A stretch of 64,000 bases of DNA, taken from the NCBI RefSeq assembly GCF_010183535.1, contig NC_071333.1, positions 8,926,587 through 8,990,586 of the forward strand, in the 5' to 3' direction. The position numbers were made by a program, and so were the translations under genes. This DNA is from Caenorhabditis remanei (Eukaryota; Nematoda; Chromadorea; Rhabditida; Rhabditidae). Positions 11,139 to 23,400 of this stretch are shown here, one piece after another (the first letter of the stretch is position 1; each line of letters opens with the position of its first letter). The notes below the pieces were generated by a model, which saw only the letters and a program-made list of their open reading frames with translations, was not told the origin of the DNA and did no database searches.

Positions 11139-14100
11139 CTAGTCTTTTTCGCAATATTTTTCATGCGCAAACGTCATATTTCCATTTCCATTAAAAATCA
11201 TGTCGGTGTGCGCATCCTTAGCAACAGCATCCTCTCTACGGAACAACGCAAGAACAACGTGGATGTCATTGGGAAGTGCCGAGTTCATCGTGACCTGGAA
11301 TGCATCTTTTGGTTGTTTTCCAAACGTCCGATAGGTTACCTTTCCATCATCGTATTCAATGTATTGGACTCCTTCTGAACGATCGACTTCAAAGGTTTTG
11401 TAGTGTCCACTGTTTCCACGTGGTCCGTAATGAGCTACAAAAGCGCATAACAAATACGTGTGCTCTCTTTTTCTATCTTTGACAACAATCTGGTCTTGTA
11501 TAGTAATCACGGTCAAATCTTTCTTCCGTCTTGGTTGAGCTCGTGGAACAAAATACAGAAGAACCTTGGGAAGTTTGACAAAGCTCAAAGTGCTGTAAAG
11601 CAGGTGACTGCATCTGGAATAAAAATTCTAATTCTATTAAGTCTTCCGGTAATAGTTACTGAAGACAATGGTCGTCACGCCATCCGGACTCTCGAGACAG
11701 ACAGTCAATCGAATCCTGCATAGTGCCATCAAACTTCCTCTTTGTCTCAACAGTGATGTGAAGAAAAGTGTTTGTCTGAGTACTCTCACGAAGACACGCC
11801 TTGCATTTGGCTAGAATCAGAAAAGGTTTCATAATATCAAATACTGGTGTTTTCAAACTCACATTTGTCAATTTGTTGAATAGAAAACATTTTTCTGAGT
11901 GGAGTGCTGCTCTTTGAGTTTCTTCGACCACAGCGAGAAAGATTCTCCATGTATTCCTTATCCAGGAAATCGAATAAATATTCCATTGTTTCCATGACGC
12001 AATGCATTTCTTGTGCTTCCATATTTAACCATTTGGCTGAAAGTATTAAAAGAAACTTAAGAATATTGAAAAGTGTGAAAATGAGATATTCTCTTTTCAT
12101 AGTCGAGATTTCAATTTGAGAAGAAAACAGCTACTTGAATTATGTAACTACTTTTAGGTAAGCACTTACTTTGGAGTATGTCAATGAAAACTGGAAAATC
12201 TTCCCTCTGTGGTACTGTTGACATAAGCTCGCCCAACTTGCAACTCGTACATTCTGAACGAGTCTTCTTTTTCTTGTGTGAATGTCTACGTATCATCGAG
12301 TATATTTGTGGAACTCGAAGCGCCAATTGCACTGCGGATATTGCATAACAATGAGAACTCTGGTTGTAAATTGCTCGACGGATTATTGGCGATTCGAAAT
12401 TTTCTGAAAACTGGCTACGCTCTGATTTGGCGGGGGTCAATACTTGATTGAAAAGAGAATGTATGACTTTCTGAAAAATGTTTCATAATAAATGGAATTA
12501 TGTTGCTACACACTCACATCTGAGATCTTCTTGTAATCTTTCATGGGAATATCGTTTCTATTTTTCTTTGCAGGAGGATGAACATTCCTGTTATTCCGTT
12601 TTGTTTGGATGTGTTTTATTGGCTTCAAAATTTTCAAATCACTTTCGATAGGGGTCTCATCATTTTCCAGGTTTGTCTTTGACGATGTTGCTGCAGTTTT
12701 GTGGTATTTTTTTCTCCGCGATGACTCTAGTGTTTCAGCATAATCAGATTCGGATGTCATCGCGGATTCGTCAAAAAAAGAATTTCTTTCGTCTTTTGAT
12801 GTCGAAGCACCTGAAACAAAAAAATCAAATGAGTGATGTCTTAAAAGGTTCGCATGACATTTAGTCATTGACCAAAAAATGATTTTCCAGATTCACAATG
12901 CATACCGTGATTATCCTTTGCATTGCATTTTTTACTGTTCATCGTTGTTCTTCCTTTAGTGCAAGCAGCTTCAATTTTTCGAACGACCTCCGTGTAATCT
13001 TCACTATCACTGCTGTAATCTTCATAGAAATCACCATCATCGACAAAATCACGTTTATGCTTCTTGGTCCGTTTATTTTCCGTCCTCGGTTTTGAATTCC
13101 TACTGCCTTTTGGTCGACCTATAAAGAAATGTCATGTTGAAACTCTGGTAAGAGACAACTTGCCTCTTTTTATAGTAGTTTTTGGAGGAGTCATTTGTGG
13201 CACTTCAGCTTTTAATATGATCGGTCGCACTGGATCTGATACCATGGTCGGTGGCGCTAGATCTGGTACTATAATCGGTTGCACTGAATCTGGTAGTATA
13301 ATCGGTTGCACTGGATCTGGTATTATGATCGGTTGTACAGGAACATCCTCGACAACCTTCTGGTCTTCTGAAAAAAATCAATAAAAAGTAAAGAAAGTAA
13401 TAAAGAAAAGCTTACGTTTTTCCACTTCCTCTTCTATTTCAACCACATTTTCATCAAAATCTTTATTGGTGGCCAATTCTTTTTTGGCCTCAATCTTTGC
13501 TTGTGTTTCAACACAAAGTTCATACGTTGGTCTCAGGAAAGAACAGCTTTCGTATGGTAGTGGTTCCGAGAGCAATGACATGAGTATGGTGTCCACGGAG
13601 AACTGTTCAAGTGGATTTACAGGGGCTGTTGGTTTTACAGCTGCTTGCGGATCTGTTCGTACGTCGCTTGGTATTTTCTCCCGTACTGATAGCTCATGTT
13701 CTTTTTCTGGAATAGTGTGATCTTGCTGCATTCCCTGGAGTACAGGAGGCGATTGAAGTTGTGTTGGTACATAAGGTAGCTGTGATTCTTGTTGTTGAAA
13801 TTGTTCCGGATTTTGTAGTTGACTTTTGGCCTTATTTCCTTGTGGTTCTTGTTTTTGTGTTTGGTTTTTTGACGTAAGTTGACCTGGAGAAACATCACCC
13901 TTCTTTTCATGTTGCTGGAATTTTGGTTTTGTGCCTTCATGCTCTTGCTGCAAAGTGGAAGAACCCGGTGAAGCTTTGGGAGGGGTTGGCGGCGGAGTTG
14001 GCAGTATGTTTATCGACATGTTGTTTGCAACAAAGATGTTTGACGGTTCCAATTTTGTAAAATTCTTGTTCAAGCTTGTATCAGGAGACTCTGAACCGGA

Positions 14101-15052
14101 AAGCGCATTTTCCGTCATTGGCTGAAAACCATCACACAATTTTTGAGCGGAATGGCTTTCAGAGGCAGAATCTGTCATAGAACATTCTGGATGAAGAACG
14201 TTATGCGCATCACTGGTAGGTGTTTCTTTGGTAGATTGGTTTTCATGTTCCTGTTCAATACATCTCAGAGTGTCTGTTCCTGGAACAAAATGATGAGGTG
14301 CTTGATGATAGTATGTTGATTCTGGAGAATGGTTCCGCTCCAACTGATCCTTTCCATAATTCTTGCAGTCTAATTCCTTCATATCCCGTGGTATATTGTA
14401 CAACTGAGTGTAGCCCATCAAACTGTTAGACGTGGAGAAGTATTGTGTTGCTGAAAAAATACTTGCATTGTAAAAAATTAATTATTAGCAATGAGTACCA
14501 TTTTCTTGTGTAGCCCTAGCTGATTGATTTGTGGACTCAGTTTCACGCGAGTTTTGAAAACAATTAGGCGTATTGTGTTGTTCAGTAGTTGAAGATGTTG
14601 TCACCGCATTTTGCTCCGAATATCCATTCGATTTTTCTGGTGATGCTTGACCCGATCTATTTTGTCTGTATAACTCCAAGGCGCGCAAATATTCAGACAC
14701 TTGAGTTTCCTCTCCATTTGAAAGGACACCAGAAGGAAGCAATTCCCTGAAAAAATCTTAGTTGGTATCGGAATCACTCAGGTTCAAATCATAATTCGAA
14801 TTCAAATTTTCATACATCCTTTGCTGCAGTTCTGCACCTGTTGGCAAGCTATCGCTTCGGATCATCTCGGCAGAACCAGTGTGGTGTCTAAAAAAGAATC
14901 GCTGGGATAGATATCGTATCTAATTGCTAGTCCAACCTATAACACCATTCACTGTCCGCTTTTTGGCACTGATTGAGAAGTTGATGTGAGATCGCAGTAG
15001 TTTTGTCCTTTCTACAAATTATTTTGAAAAATTGATGAGAATAGTTTTCCAT
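11139..15052 (-). CDS. Ubiquitin-specific protease (USP/UCH family) with long disordered N-terminus and AT-hook-like motif
   Basis: Probable deubiquitinase. The ATG at 15052 begins MENYSHQFFKIICRKDKTTA. About 480 residues of low-complexity sequence follow, rich in S, N, Q, E and P (Q-rich near 13950-13700), plus a short QPIIxPDP repeat (13370-13190). KRGRPKGSR, an AT-hook-like motif, is encoded across an intron near 13170-13110. The C-terminal catalytic domain begins near 12420. Its Cys box reads YNQSSHCYAISAVQ, where the usual N-x-G-N-T-C-Y is changed. The finger pairs CTSC and CKAC...REST follow, then LPKVLLYFVPRAQ and an intact His box HYGPRGNSGHYKTF with YIEYDDGKVTY. About 11 exons join in phase, and one intron uses a GC donor (AG|GCAAGT near 13165). 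It converges on idh-2. I am confident of the USP class; catalytic competence is uncertain. Confidence 0.85.
13190..13345 (-). repeat. Coding repeat QPIIxPDP in the USP gene
   Basis: Four to five tandem copies of a roughly 10-codon unit read PVQPIIIPDP, PVQPIILPDS, SVQPIIVPDL, APPTMVSDP and PVRPIILK. On the plus strand the unit appears as repeats of GGTTGCACTGGATCTGGTA with about 30-base spacing. Confidence 0.7.
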
Positions 15053-18000
15053 GATAAATGAGAAAAAAGAAGAATAGATTAATTAAAGTCCGTATTAATT
15101 GAATAATTTTTAATAGTCTAAAAATTATCTAAAAATAAAATTTTTGAACCCTTAATTACTCGTAAAATGTTGTTATGAGTAAGCGCAGTTTTAATTTATT
15201 CCAATTTCCTTTTCACTCTCTCTCTCTTCTACTTCGGCATAAATTCAGACGGACGCAAACACCAAGGGAACAGAGCGCACCACATACACCAGATCCAACG
15301 ACGTAAATACTTCAAAACAAACTAGAACGTCAATTATTTGCTCAAAATCCGTTTTTCATGGCGAAAATTAGACGCGTCGCATCCAAATCGTTTTTTTTTG
15401 TTTTGGTTTTTTGAAACAAGAGATGATAAAAGATATCAGATACACTAGATGAAAAGAACGACGTGTTTCAAAGAAAACAATTGAAAAAATAATCTGTCAT
15501 GTTGGAATGGTTTGAGATAAAAGAACAGTTGATATGACAGAAAAAAAAAACAATAGAATTTATGGGATTGAAGGAAGATTGAGAAGAAGAAAAGGAAAAC
15601 TTGAAAAGATGACTAACGATTGAGTCAGACAGATGAAAACCAGCATCAAAAGGAAAACATGATGTTGGTGATTGGGAAAAAGCTGTTCTCTGTGTTGAAC
15701 TTTGAAACTGTGACAATTGTTATGGAAGCAGTGAAAATTGAAATATATCACTCATCAAAAAAATTGACTTTCTTTTTCCGGATTGTTGAGAAAACAAGAA
15801 GGGAATCAGAACATTATCGTATTTACTTACGTACTTTCAAAAAGCAGTCGAGACAAAACAGACGCTAAAATGTGAATACGTGCATATCTTTGCTCCGTCC
15901 TTACTCACTCGCATCTCTCTTCCTGCCAGCTCACCACACCACTCATTTCGTAAATGCGTTGAGAGCTCAGGCGCCGTATAAGAATCGATACACTGAGAAA
16001 CCTATGAGAAGCGCACAAGAATCGATAAAGAGCAGGGAACGAGAGTACATATATGAGGAGCCGAGAGCTCTGTTGTGAGAGCGACAGAGAGAAAAGACCT
16101 GGCTAATAAGTTTGGCTTCCGATACCCACAATGCAAATTTTACCTGGCAACCGAGAAAATGTAAGGCAGACACACGGCAACAGAAAAAACGCGTATACTG
16201 AGTATTAGAGCGTGCATAGGCATGCCGCTTCTAATGAGAGGGTGTATCGTGAGGGAAAATAGAAATATGAAATACAAACGAGCACGAATCTGAATGTCAA
16301 CGTATGCCTTTGGTTGAAAGGGATTTGTTGGTGAAATACGGGATGTATAGTCAATTTCAAAAAGGAAATGAGTTCTTGAAAAACACATTTGTTTTTAAAT
16401 TGAAATTACGACGTATGAACTTTTGATTCATGATTCAGAATCTTTAGTGTAGTTCCGAACGATATAGCTGAATAAAAAACAAATTGAAAAAAGTTTTGTA
16501 TACTATAGAAAATGAGTCATTTTTCGAAAACTAAAAAAAAGAGTGTCATTTTCCACCCAATGTATTCCTTTACTGGCATCGAAGAAACTTTTCTTAATCA
16601 ACTTGTGACGATGATAAGACAAATAAATGTGGCTCAAGAATAATACCTGATTCAATTTTCAGAGTGAAAAATATGTGCTTTTTATAAAACCCAACAAGGA
16701 AAGACAGCGAAAAACTTGCAAAAATTGACACGCCCACAGAAAGTCTACCGTATCTTTTTGTGACTTGTTCATTTGGGAGTCCAACGCATTCTCATCTTAC
16801 TTCTTCTCCCCATGGAAACCACCGGAAAAAAGTGACCGGAAATCAACGACATTTTCACAATGAAAACTTTTTTCTTTTGTATCGTATGATTTCTTGCATT
16901 CAGTTGGCGGAATGAAAGAGAAATGTCATGAGACCGAGAACCTGGCAGGCAGAAACAGAGGAGGCGAAGAATCGGAGAAGAAAAAAAAGTCGAAGATATT
17001 GCGGAACGCGCTTCATATGATACAAAAAGACGGAAAGTTGGACGGCGGCTGGCAAATGCGAAGAAATGAAGTAGGCGAATGTTACACAGGGGATGGTTGC
17101 TGTAGAAACGAGGGCACCTCGCGATACACATTTTGTGTTTTTAAAAGAGAGCTGCATATTCTCGAAGCAGAAGCATGTGAAACCAGTGGGTTAGAATCAT
17201 ATCACGAGACTTCTTTCAAATTGAGCTGACTTTGGACAGACATCATAATGTCAAACCTGTGGATTAGGGATGAAACCAGACATTGATGCGTTTTTTTTCT
17301 TTTTTTTTTCTTCAAAGGAAATGAAAACCCGTAAATCAATTTGAGGCGGAAGAGTATCCAAGCTTGTCTTCTTTCTTTTCCTCGTCATTTTGTGCCTCAG
17401 GATCAAAGGCACTGGAAACAAAAAAGAACGGACAGCAGGTCGAGCAAAAGGGGAGATGCTCTAGTGTAATAGGCTTTTTCCGTATTATGGAGTGAAGAAG
17501 ATAGAAAATAGAAAATGAAGAAATAAGAGAAGAAACAGATGTCTTTACGAGCCAAATCACAAATGTGGAAACGAGAGACTGACGAGATGCAAATAGAACA
17601 TAGTTCGAAATGACGAATTCATTAGAACGGACGACGTTTTTGATTCGAAAGGCTACATAAAAATGGAAAAGAGAAAAAGCAGATCGAAAGATTTAGTAAA
17701 GGTAAGAATGAAAAATAAGATTATAAAAGAGATTGGAAATTTGCCGTCGTGGGTGGAGAATGAGATGCATTGTATATGTTGGTAAACTTTGTTGATGAAG
17801 AAAAGAATCTGCAATAAATGCGTAATGTTTTATGAATAACCGAAACATTTGAAAATAACGAAAGTTGAACTTTTAATTGGAAAAAAACCGTTGTCTGTGT
17901 TTATAATTTTTGAAATATAGCAATTATTTCCAACTTGAAGAGAAAATAAACTGAAGACTAACAACAGTAATGCCTACATTCAATTCAGGCGGGAAAGTAA

Positions 18001-18118
18001 TTCTTAGTTCAAAAAAAGATTACTAATTATAATTAAGGAACCAAAAAATGAACTTCGTCAGTGCGTTTTTTGCCCCTGAACTCAAACTTTTTCTATAACA
18101 ATCTTAAAGACTCACCAG
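15053..18118. other. Intergenic, 3 kb
   Basis: No gene is supported. Open frames at 15468-16078, 16140-16388, 16769-17229 and 17336-17560 occur on both strands, overlap, and show no splice continuity or family resemblance. The left end is the USP promoter side. There are many poly-A and poly-T runs. Confidence 0.5.
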
Positions 18119-18325
18119 TTAAGATTGACGTTTAGCGTTTGCCTCTTCGTCTGGAATATTGTTCATTCTCTCCGGGCCCATGAGAATTACAACTCCAGCC
18201 AATGAAATTCCAATGGAAAGGATTCCGAAAGTAGCAAGATTTCCTTCTCCTTTTTTTTTGAGCATCATGAATTTACCAAACGGGGACGGTGGGGCAGAAG
18301 AGCTCTCGAGCTCTGGCTGGCTCAT
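18119..18325 (-). CDS. Small single-pass membrane protein, 68 aa
   Basis: A complete small frame from the ATG at 18325 (MSQPELESSSAPPSPFGKF) to a TAA. It has a polar, Ser/Pro-rich head of about 30 residues, then one clear membrane segment (LATFGILSIGISLAGVVILMG, about residues 30-50), then a charged tail ending in EEANAKRQS. Codon use is even and not low complexity, unlike the random frames around it, which supports a real gene. I cannot place it in a family. A GTGAGT donor follows the stop within a few bases (near 18115), so the last exon may be spliced or the 3' UTR may hold an intron. It lies downstream of the FNDC3-like gene on the same strand, about 2.2 kb away. Confidence 0.6.
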   Translation of the reverse strand: MSQPELESSSAPPSPFGKFMMLKKKGEGNLATFGILSIGISLAGVVILMGPERMNNIPDEEANAKRQS

Positions 18326-20497
18326 TTTGGAAGACTTGAGTTCTGAGCACTCAGCGAGTGGTGTGTACGGGATATTAGAGAAACTGAAAATGTATTTTTC
18401 TTGAAGAACCCAATTTTTGTACTGAGGATACTATAACTACGTTTTATTGTTGTTTTTCCCAGTTGCTCACCGTTTGTTGAAAAAATTGTACAATTTGCAG
18501 AACATTTGAACTCGTGACTGGTGATTCAAAATCAAAAACCAAGAACCTGGAATAAGAACATTGCATATATTCAAGAGAAAATTTTTGAATGCGTTCAAAG
18601 AATGAAGAGAATGAGATCTGAGATGCAACCATAATGGGAAAAGGGCCCCTTTTCATTTCAATTTATCAAATGCGCTCAAATGAAATATACGAGAATCGCG
18701 ATTTGGGAAGTATATTTCTTTCATTTTTGAAAAACTAAAAAAAAGAGTTCTGAGAAACTGTGTAAAAACAACAGTTGTATGGGTGGTCTGAATTGTTTTC
18801 TATGTCTTCTGCTCACAAGAGAATGCGTATATTCTATGAAAAAAGCTATAGCAACCACAATTTTTGAATTTGAACTACTGAAATAAAGAAGGAATTGTGA
18901 TGAGTTCTTTTATATCTATATCTTTCCGTTCCGTTAGTTTTCCAATTCATTTCGTACATTTCACCGTCTATTGGAGTCAATGTAAATTTTTAAAAATTTT
19001 AAAGAATAAGTCATAGTTCATCTTCACAAAAGTATGTGAAGTGTGGAACGATAAAGAAATGTGTTTCTGGTTCCTAAATTCTGAAAGGTCGGAATCATTG
19101 GTTTGTGCGTACCGTCGATAAATTCAATAAAAAATTTGAGTACTACTCCTTCAGCAGACCATAAAGTCAAGTTCTCAGGTTTTGCTCTCAACATTAATCC
19201 AGTAAAAGAACTTTCCGAAAAACCATTCAAGTTGGAGTTATGAGTCACTAGTACCACGTGTAACTATGTGCAGAAAAAACTGTTTTTGTTTCAAAACAAA
19301 AAGAAAACAAAAATGGAACACAAGCAAAACTTTTTTTTTTCTTACAACCATAAAAAAATAGAGCAGGAAACTGTAACTTGCAGATCACTTTCTGTAGTCT
19401 ATTAAAAAAAATTTCTTGAAATGTTCCACTTTTTGTCTGTTTTGAAGAAAAACGATGATTAGTCAAAAGTCAATGCTCTACCAAACTGATCGTTATCTTT
19501 TTTTGATGAGCTCAAAAAAAATTGTACATTACTTTTGACATAAAAACGAGAAAGGAGAAAACACTGTATGAGTGGACAGACTGAGATAGAAAACATCTGC
19601 AGATTACAGTACTTTGAAAAAGCTTTCCGTTTGGTATAATTCTCGTGTTTTGGCATCTCGTGCAACAAACGGGAACACATCTGAAGTCGGAACTTATATA
19701 ATTAATTTCTAAATATTTGGTACCGGTTGCATCTAATCTTTCTGAAAAACTCAAATTTCTTTAGTTCACATTGCAAATCTGAACAATGAAAAGTTAATCA
19801 CCAAATGAATATTTTATTGACAGAAGAAATGGACAAACGACAAAGAAATACAGGAATGAACATCTGTAAAAAATTGAATGGGTACAGTTGCCGAAACATA
19901 TGTTCGTAGGGTAATGAAGTACATGTCGGAACCAGCCGGATGAAGCAAAATTCCAATTGGAGAGTTATCGACAAGTTGTCCGATCAACGGAGAGGGGGAA
20001 AAAGGTTTGGACCAAATATAATACCAATGTCAATTAATACATGCTCACGTTGGGCGACAAAATAAATTAGGGGAAACCGGATCAAGAAAATACAAAAAAA
20101 AACAACGAGAGGGCAATGAGAGACAACAGTTCGAAAAATTTTTAGAAGGGGACCATTCATGCAATTCAACTCTATCTACCAGGGACTCATTGATAATGAA
20201 ACAAAGAATCAAAATGAGGACATGTAAAATGGAAACGAGCTTTGCTCCGTATGAGAATGTCGACTAAAATCAAGCTTAAGGTTGTTCAAAACAACAACAA
20301 ATGACACAATGGTGTACGGCTCAAATCACTATTTAAGTACACCATAACAACGTATGACGATATGGAACTACTCCAATTTAAAGCTACCAGGATTGGGGGA
20401 AATTAAGAATCGGGATGAAAAAAAGTTGGATGAAATGTTGAGAAAAAAACCAAATATGAAACAAGATAGATAGTTGAGGCCCAATAAACATTATAAT
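18326..20497. other. Intergenic / 3' region of FNDC3-like gene
   Basis: Contains the likely 3' UTR of the FNDC3-like gene; a minus-strand AATAAA is seen near 19810-19816, about 690 bases past the stop. The minus-strand frames at 18444-18656, 19024-19257 and 19248-19754 lack recognisable features or splice partners. Confidence 0.45.
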
Positions 20498-23400
20498 TTA
20501 ATTTGATGGAGGTGGTTGAGATGCAGGACCTTCTGGTGAGAAAAGATGACTGACTGATGTATCGAAGCAAATACTACTGGCTATTCTTGTCAGAACATTG
20601 TTTGTGCATGAGATACACATCACAATGCAGAAGATCAAGATATACTGAAAAATCATCAATGAATAGTTTGAAACATATGTTAGCGTTTTTGCTTACCATT
20701 ATAAAAGACATGACTGACGTTGGTGAGAAGTTTCTGTAAAACGGAACAACAGACTCTTCTTCCTCCTGAAATTTTAAAATAATTAGAATTAAATATAAGA
20801 ATAATATTTCAATGAGCTTACATCATCGTCGTCAACATCTGGAGGAAGGTTTGCAATGTATCCTACAGGGCTTGGACTTCCTCTCAACTCGTTGTCTTCT
20901 GACTCTTGACGAGCGACCAATACTCTGACATGAATCGCACCAGGGAACTGATCGGTTTTCAATTCATAACTCGGAGTCTTTCCTTCGTAGACCTGAAAAT
21001 GGGTACTGTAACTTTTTCTGCAGAATTCTGTTTCATACCGTCTCCCACTTGGCTTTCTTCACGGTTGCATCAGCAGTTTGCAATCTGTAGAACTGGTTTT
21101 GTCGTTTTTGTTCAATCAGGCAATCTAGCCATTCAATCTTGTACAAATACGTCTTTCCAGGAACAGGGGTAGTCGTTGGAACTTGCTTGATAGGTGGAGG
21201 TGGTGCCGTTGAGGTAGAAAATGAGAAAGTATCCGACCAAGTGCTGGCTCCAGTTGCTGTGTCCGATATTTGCAAACGGAAGTAGTATTTTGTGCTTTCT
21301 TGAAGACTCTTCACTCTGACTAGAGCTTTATCTCCTCTATAGACCGTTACATGGGGTCCACGAAGATTCTGACGAACGAGTCTGAAAATTGATAACAAAA
21401 TATAGGTCAACAGACAAAGGTTTCTCACAAATACTGGATGTTCGGGTTTGATTCATCCTTTTCCCATTGGAATCGTAGGGAAAACGGCTCCGGTTCGCAG
21501 AAAATCCTGGAATGATTGAAATTTTTCACTGTTACGTTTACCGTAGACTTACTCCGGCACAGTTGGTGGATTTGCGTGAGTTCGGGCAACGATCTCTGCT
21601 TTTTGTCCAATTCCAACATTATTTTTGGCAGAAACAGTGACCAAGTATTCAGTGTTGGCGCTGAGGTTTTTGAATTCCGCTTTGTACGTTCCATCGGCTT
21701 GGCTTTTGGTAATAAGGTCTTCGACAACAAACTCACTGTTTAGCAAGACGCGAACGGTGTAGCTTGTTATTGGTGCTCCATTTGAATCAGCCGCTTTCCA
21801 GGTGATTTTGAATCCTTGAGTATGAATTTGTGACACAAAAGTATCAATTGGTGTGCTTGGCTTCAATGCTGGAACAACGAATTCCAGAGAAGTGTTCTGT
21901 GGGTTACAACCAACGGCAGTAGAGGAGTAAATGTCAACAGCATACTTTTCTCCCGGTTGAACACTATCCAATACCACATTTCTCGATTTCGTGGTCACTT
22001 TCAAAACATTTCGTTTTGTTGAAAGGTGAACGACTGTAGCAGTGAACTGAAGGTCCTGTGATTGATCGGCACAACTCCATGAAAGAGTGGACGATCTGCT
22101 GTCAAACTTGATATTGCCAACTGGAGGTGGAAGTCCTCTTGGAGTAGTGAAAGGGACTGGAGTACACCAATCCCCTGAAGTCATTTCATTTCGGAAGGTG
22201 ACTGAAGCGCGGACTTGAACGGCAAGCTTTGTGTTTCCTGGGATTTTTTCAAAAGAGTAACGCTCAGCATCCCCAACGTTCACTACTGGATTTTCTGTGA
22301 GATCACATCTTTGAACATGATAAACAATTTTGGCAGATGTTGGGATGTTCATGATCTGAAATTTCATATCAACATCTTGTCAGAGCTTTATATTTGCAGC
22401 TCTCACCTCTCTATCTAATTTTGTCCAACAAACAAGTACATTTCCATTCGGTCCGGCAGATACAGTAACATTTGAAACTCTCTCCGGCCTATGAATAGTG
22501 ATGTCGCGTGGAATTGGAGCAATTGGTGATGGAAGACTGCGCATCTGAAAAAAAAACATTTTTTTCATAATATGTATAATTGATCCATTCTTACCTCTCT
22601 TTTGTTCACTTTGATAACACGCAAGTAATTGATAGTGTTGTCTAGAACAATATACGACAAGACATTTCCACGATGAAGTTGAACGAAACTATCTGTTTCG
22701 TCAGAAATGGAACCCTCAACAATGAAGCTGTATTCTTGAGTTCTGAAATCAATCATTTTGTGTTTCAAATCAGTGTGATATTAGAAACTCACGGTGATAG
22801 AATTTCATTCCATGCCATCTCAGGACAATCGTTCACATACTGAAGGAAGTATGGTTTTGATGGGGCTTCATCAACGTAGGCCGACTTATTCCGCTCATCA
22901 GTGTTTCCGTTTTGAGTCAATCTGTTTGCATTGGGTTTTCTTTGAGTCCTAACGTTGAAAAATTCTGTTTGAATTTGACCATATTTATTCATTGCGTGTA
23001 TGCAAAGCTGGTACTCCGAGTCTGCCATTAGTTGTCCAATGATTGTATTTCCTCCAGGGGGGTCTATTCTGAACATGTTGGTCTTTCCTCCAAGAACACT
23101 AAACAATTCCAATGTGAAAGTGTCATTTGGGTTGGAATCCCAAGTGACTAGGATTGAATGGGGAGATAGAGCAGTGACTGTAATATTTTGAGGCATGAAT
23201 GGTTTTTGGTCAGGTTTGGTCCAAGCGTCGAACAGAGCTGGAGAGAGTGATTGTCCGATAGCACTGATTGAGTAGATTTTGATTTTGTAACAAGTCTGTG
23301 GTTCCAGTGTGGTAATAGTGACCTCTGGTCCGGTCGCTTGCATCATTCGTCCCTCTGGTTTATCCTCATCAATGCTCACTTGATATTGGTAAACGTTCGC

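Noticed and set aside
19024..19257. 77-codon minus-strand frame with protein-like composition
   Set aside because: No ATG start in good context, no splice partner and no family; it probably lies in 3' flanking DNA.
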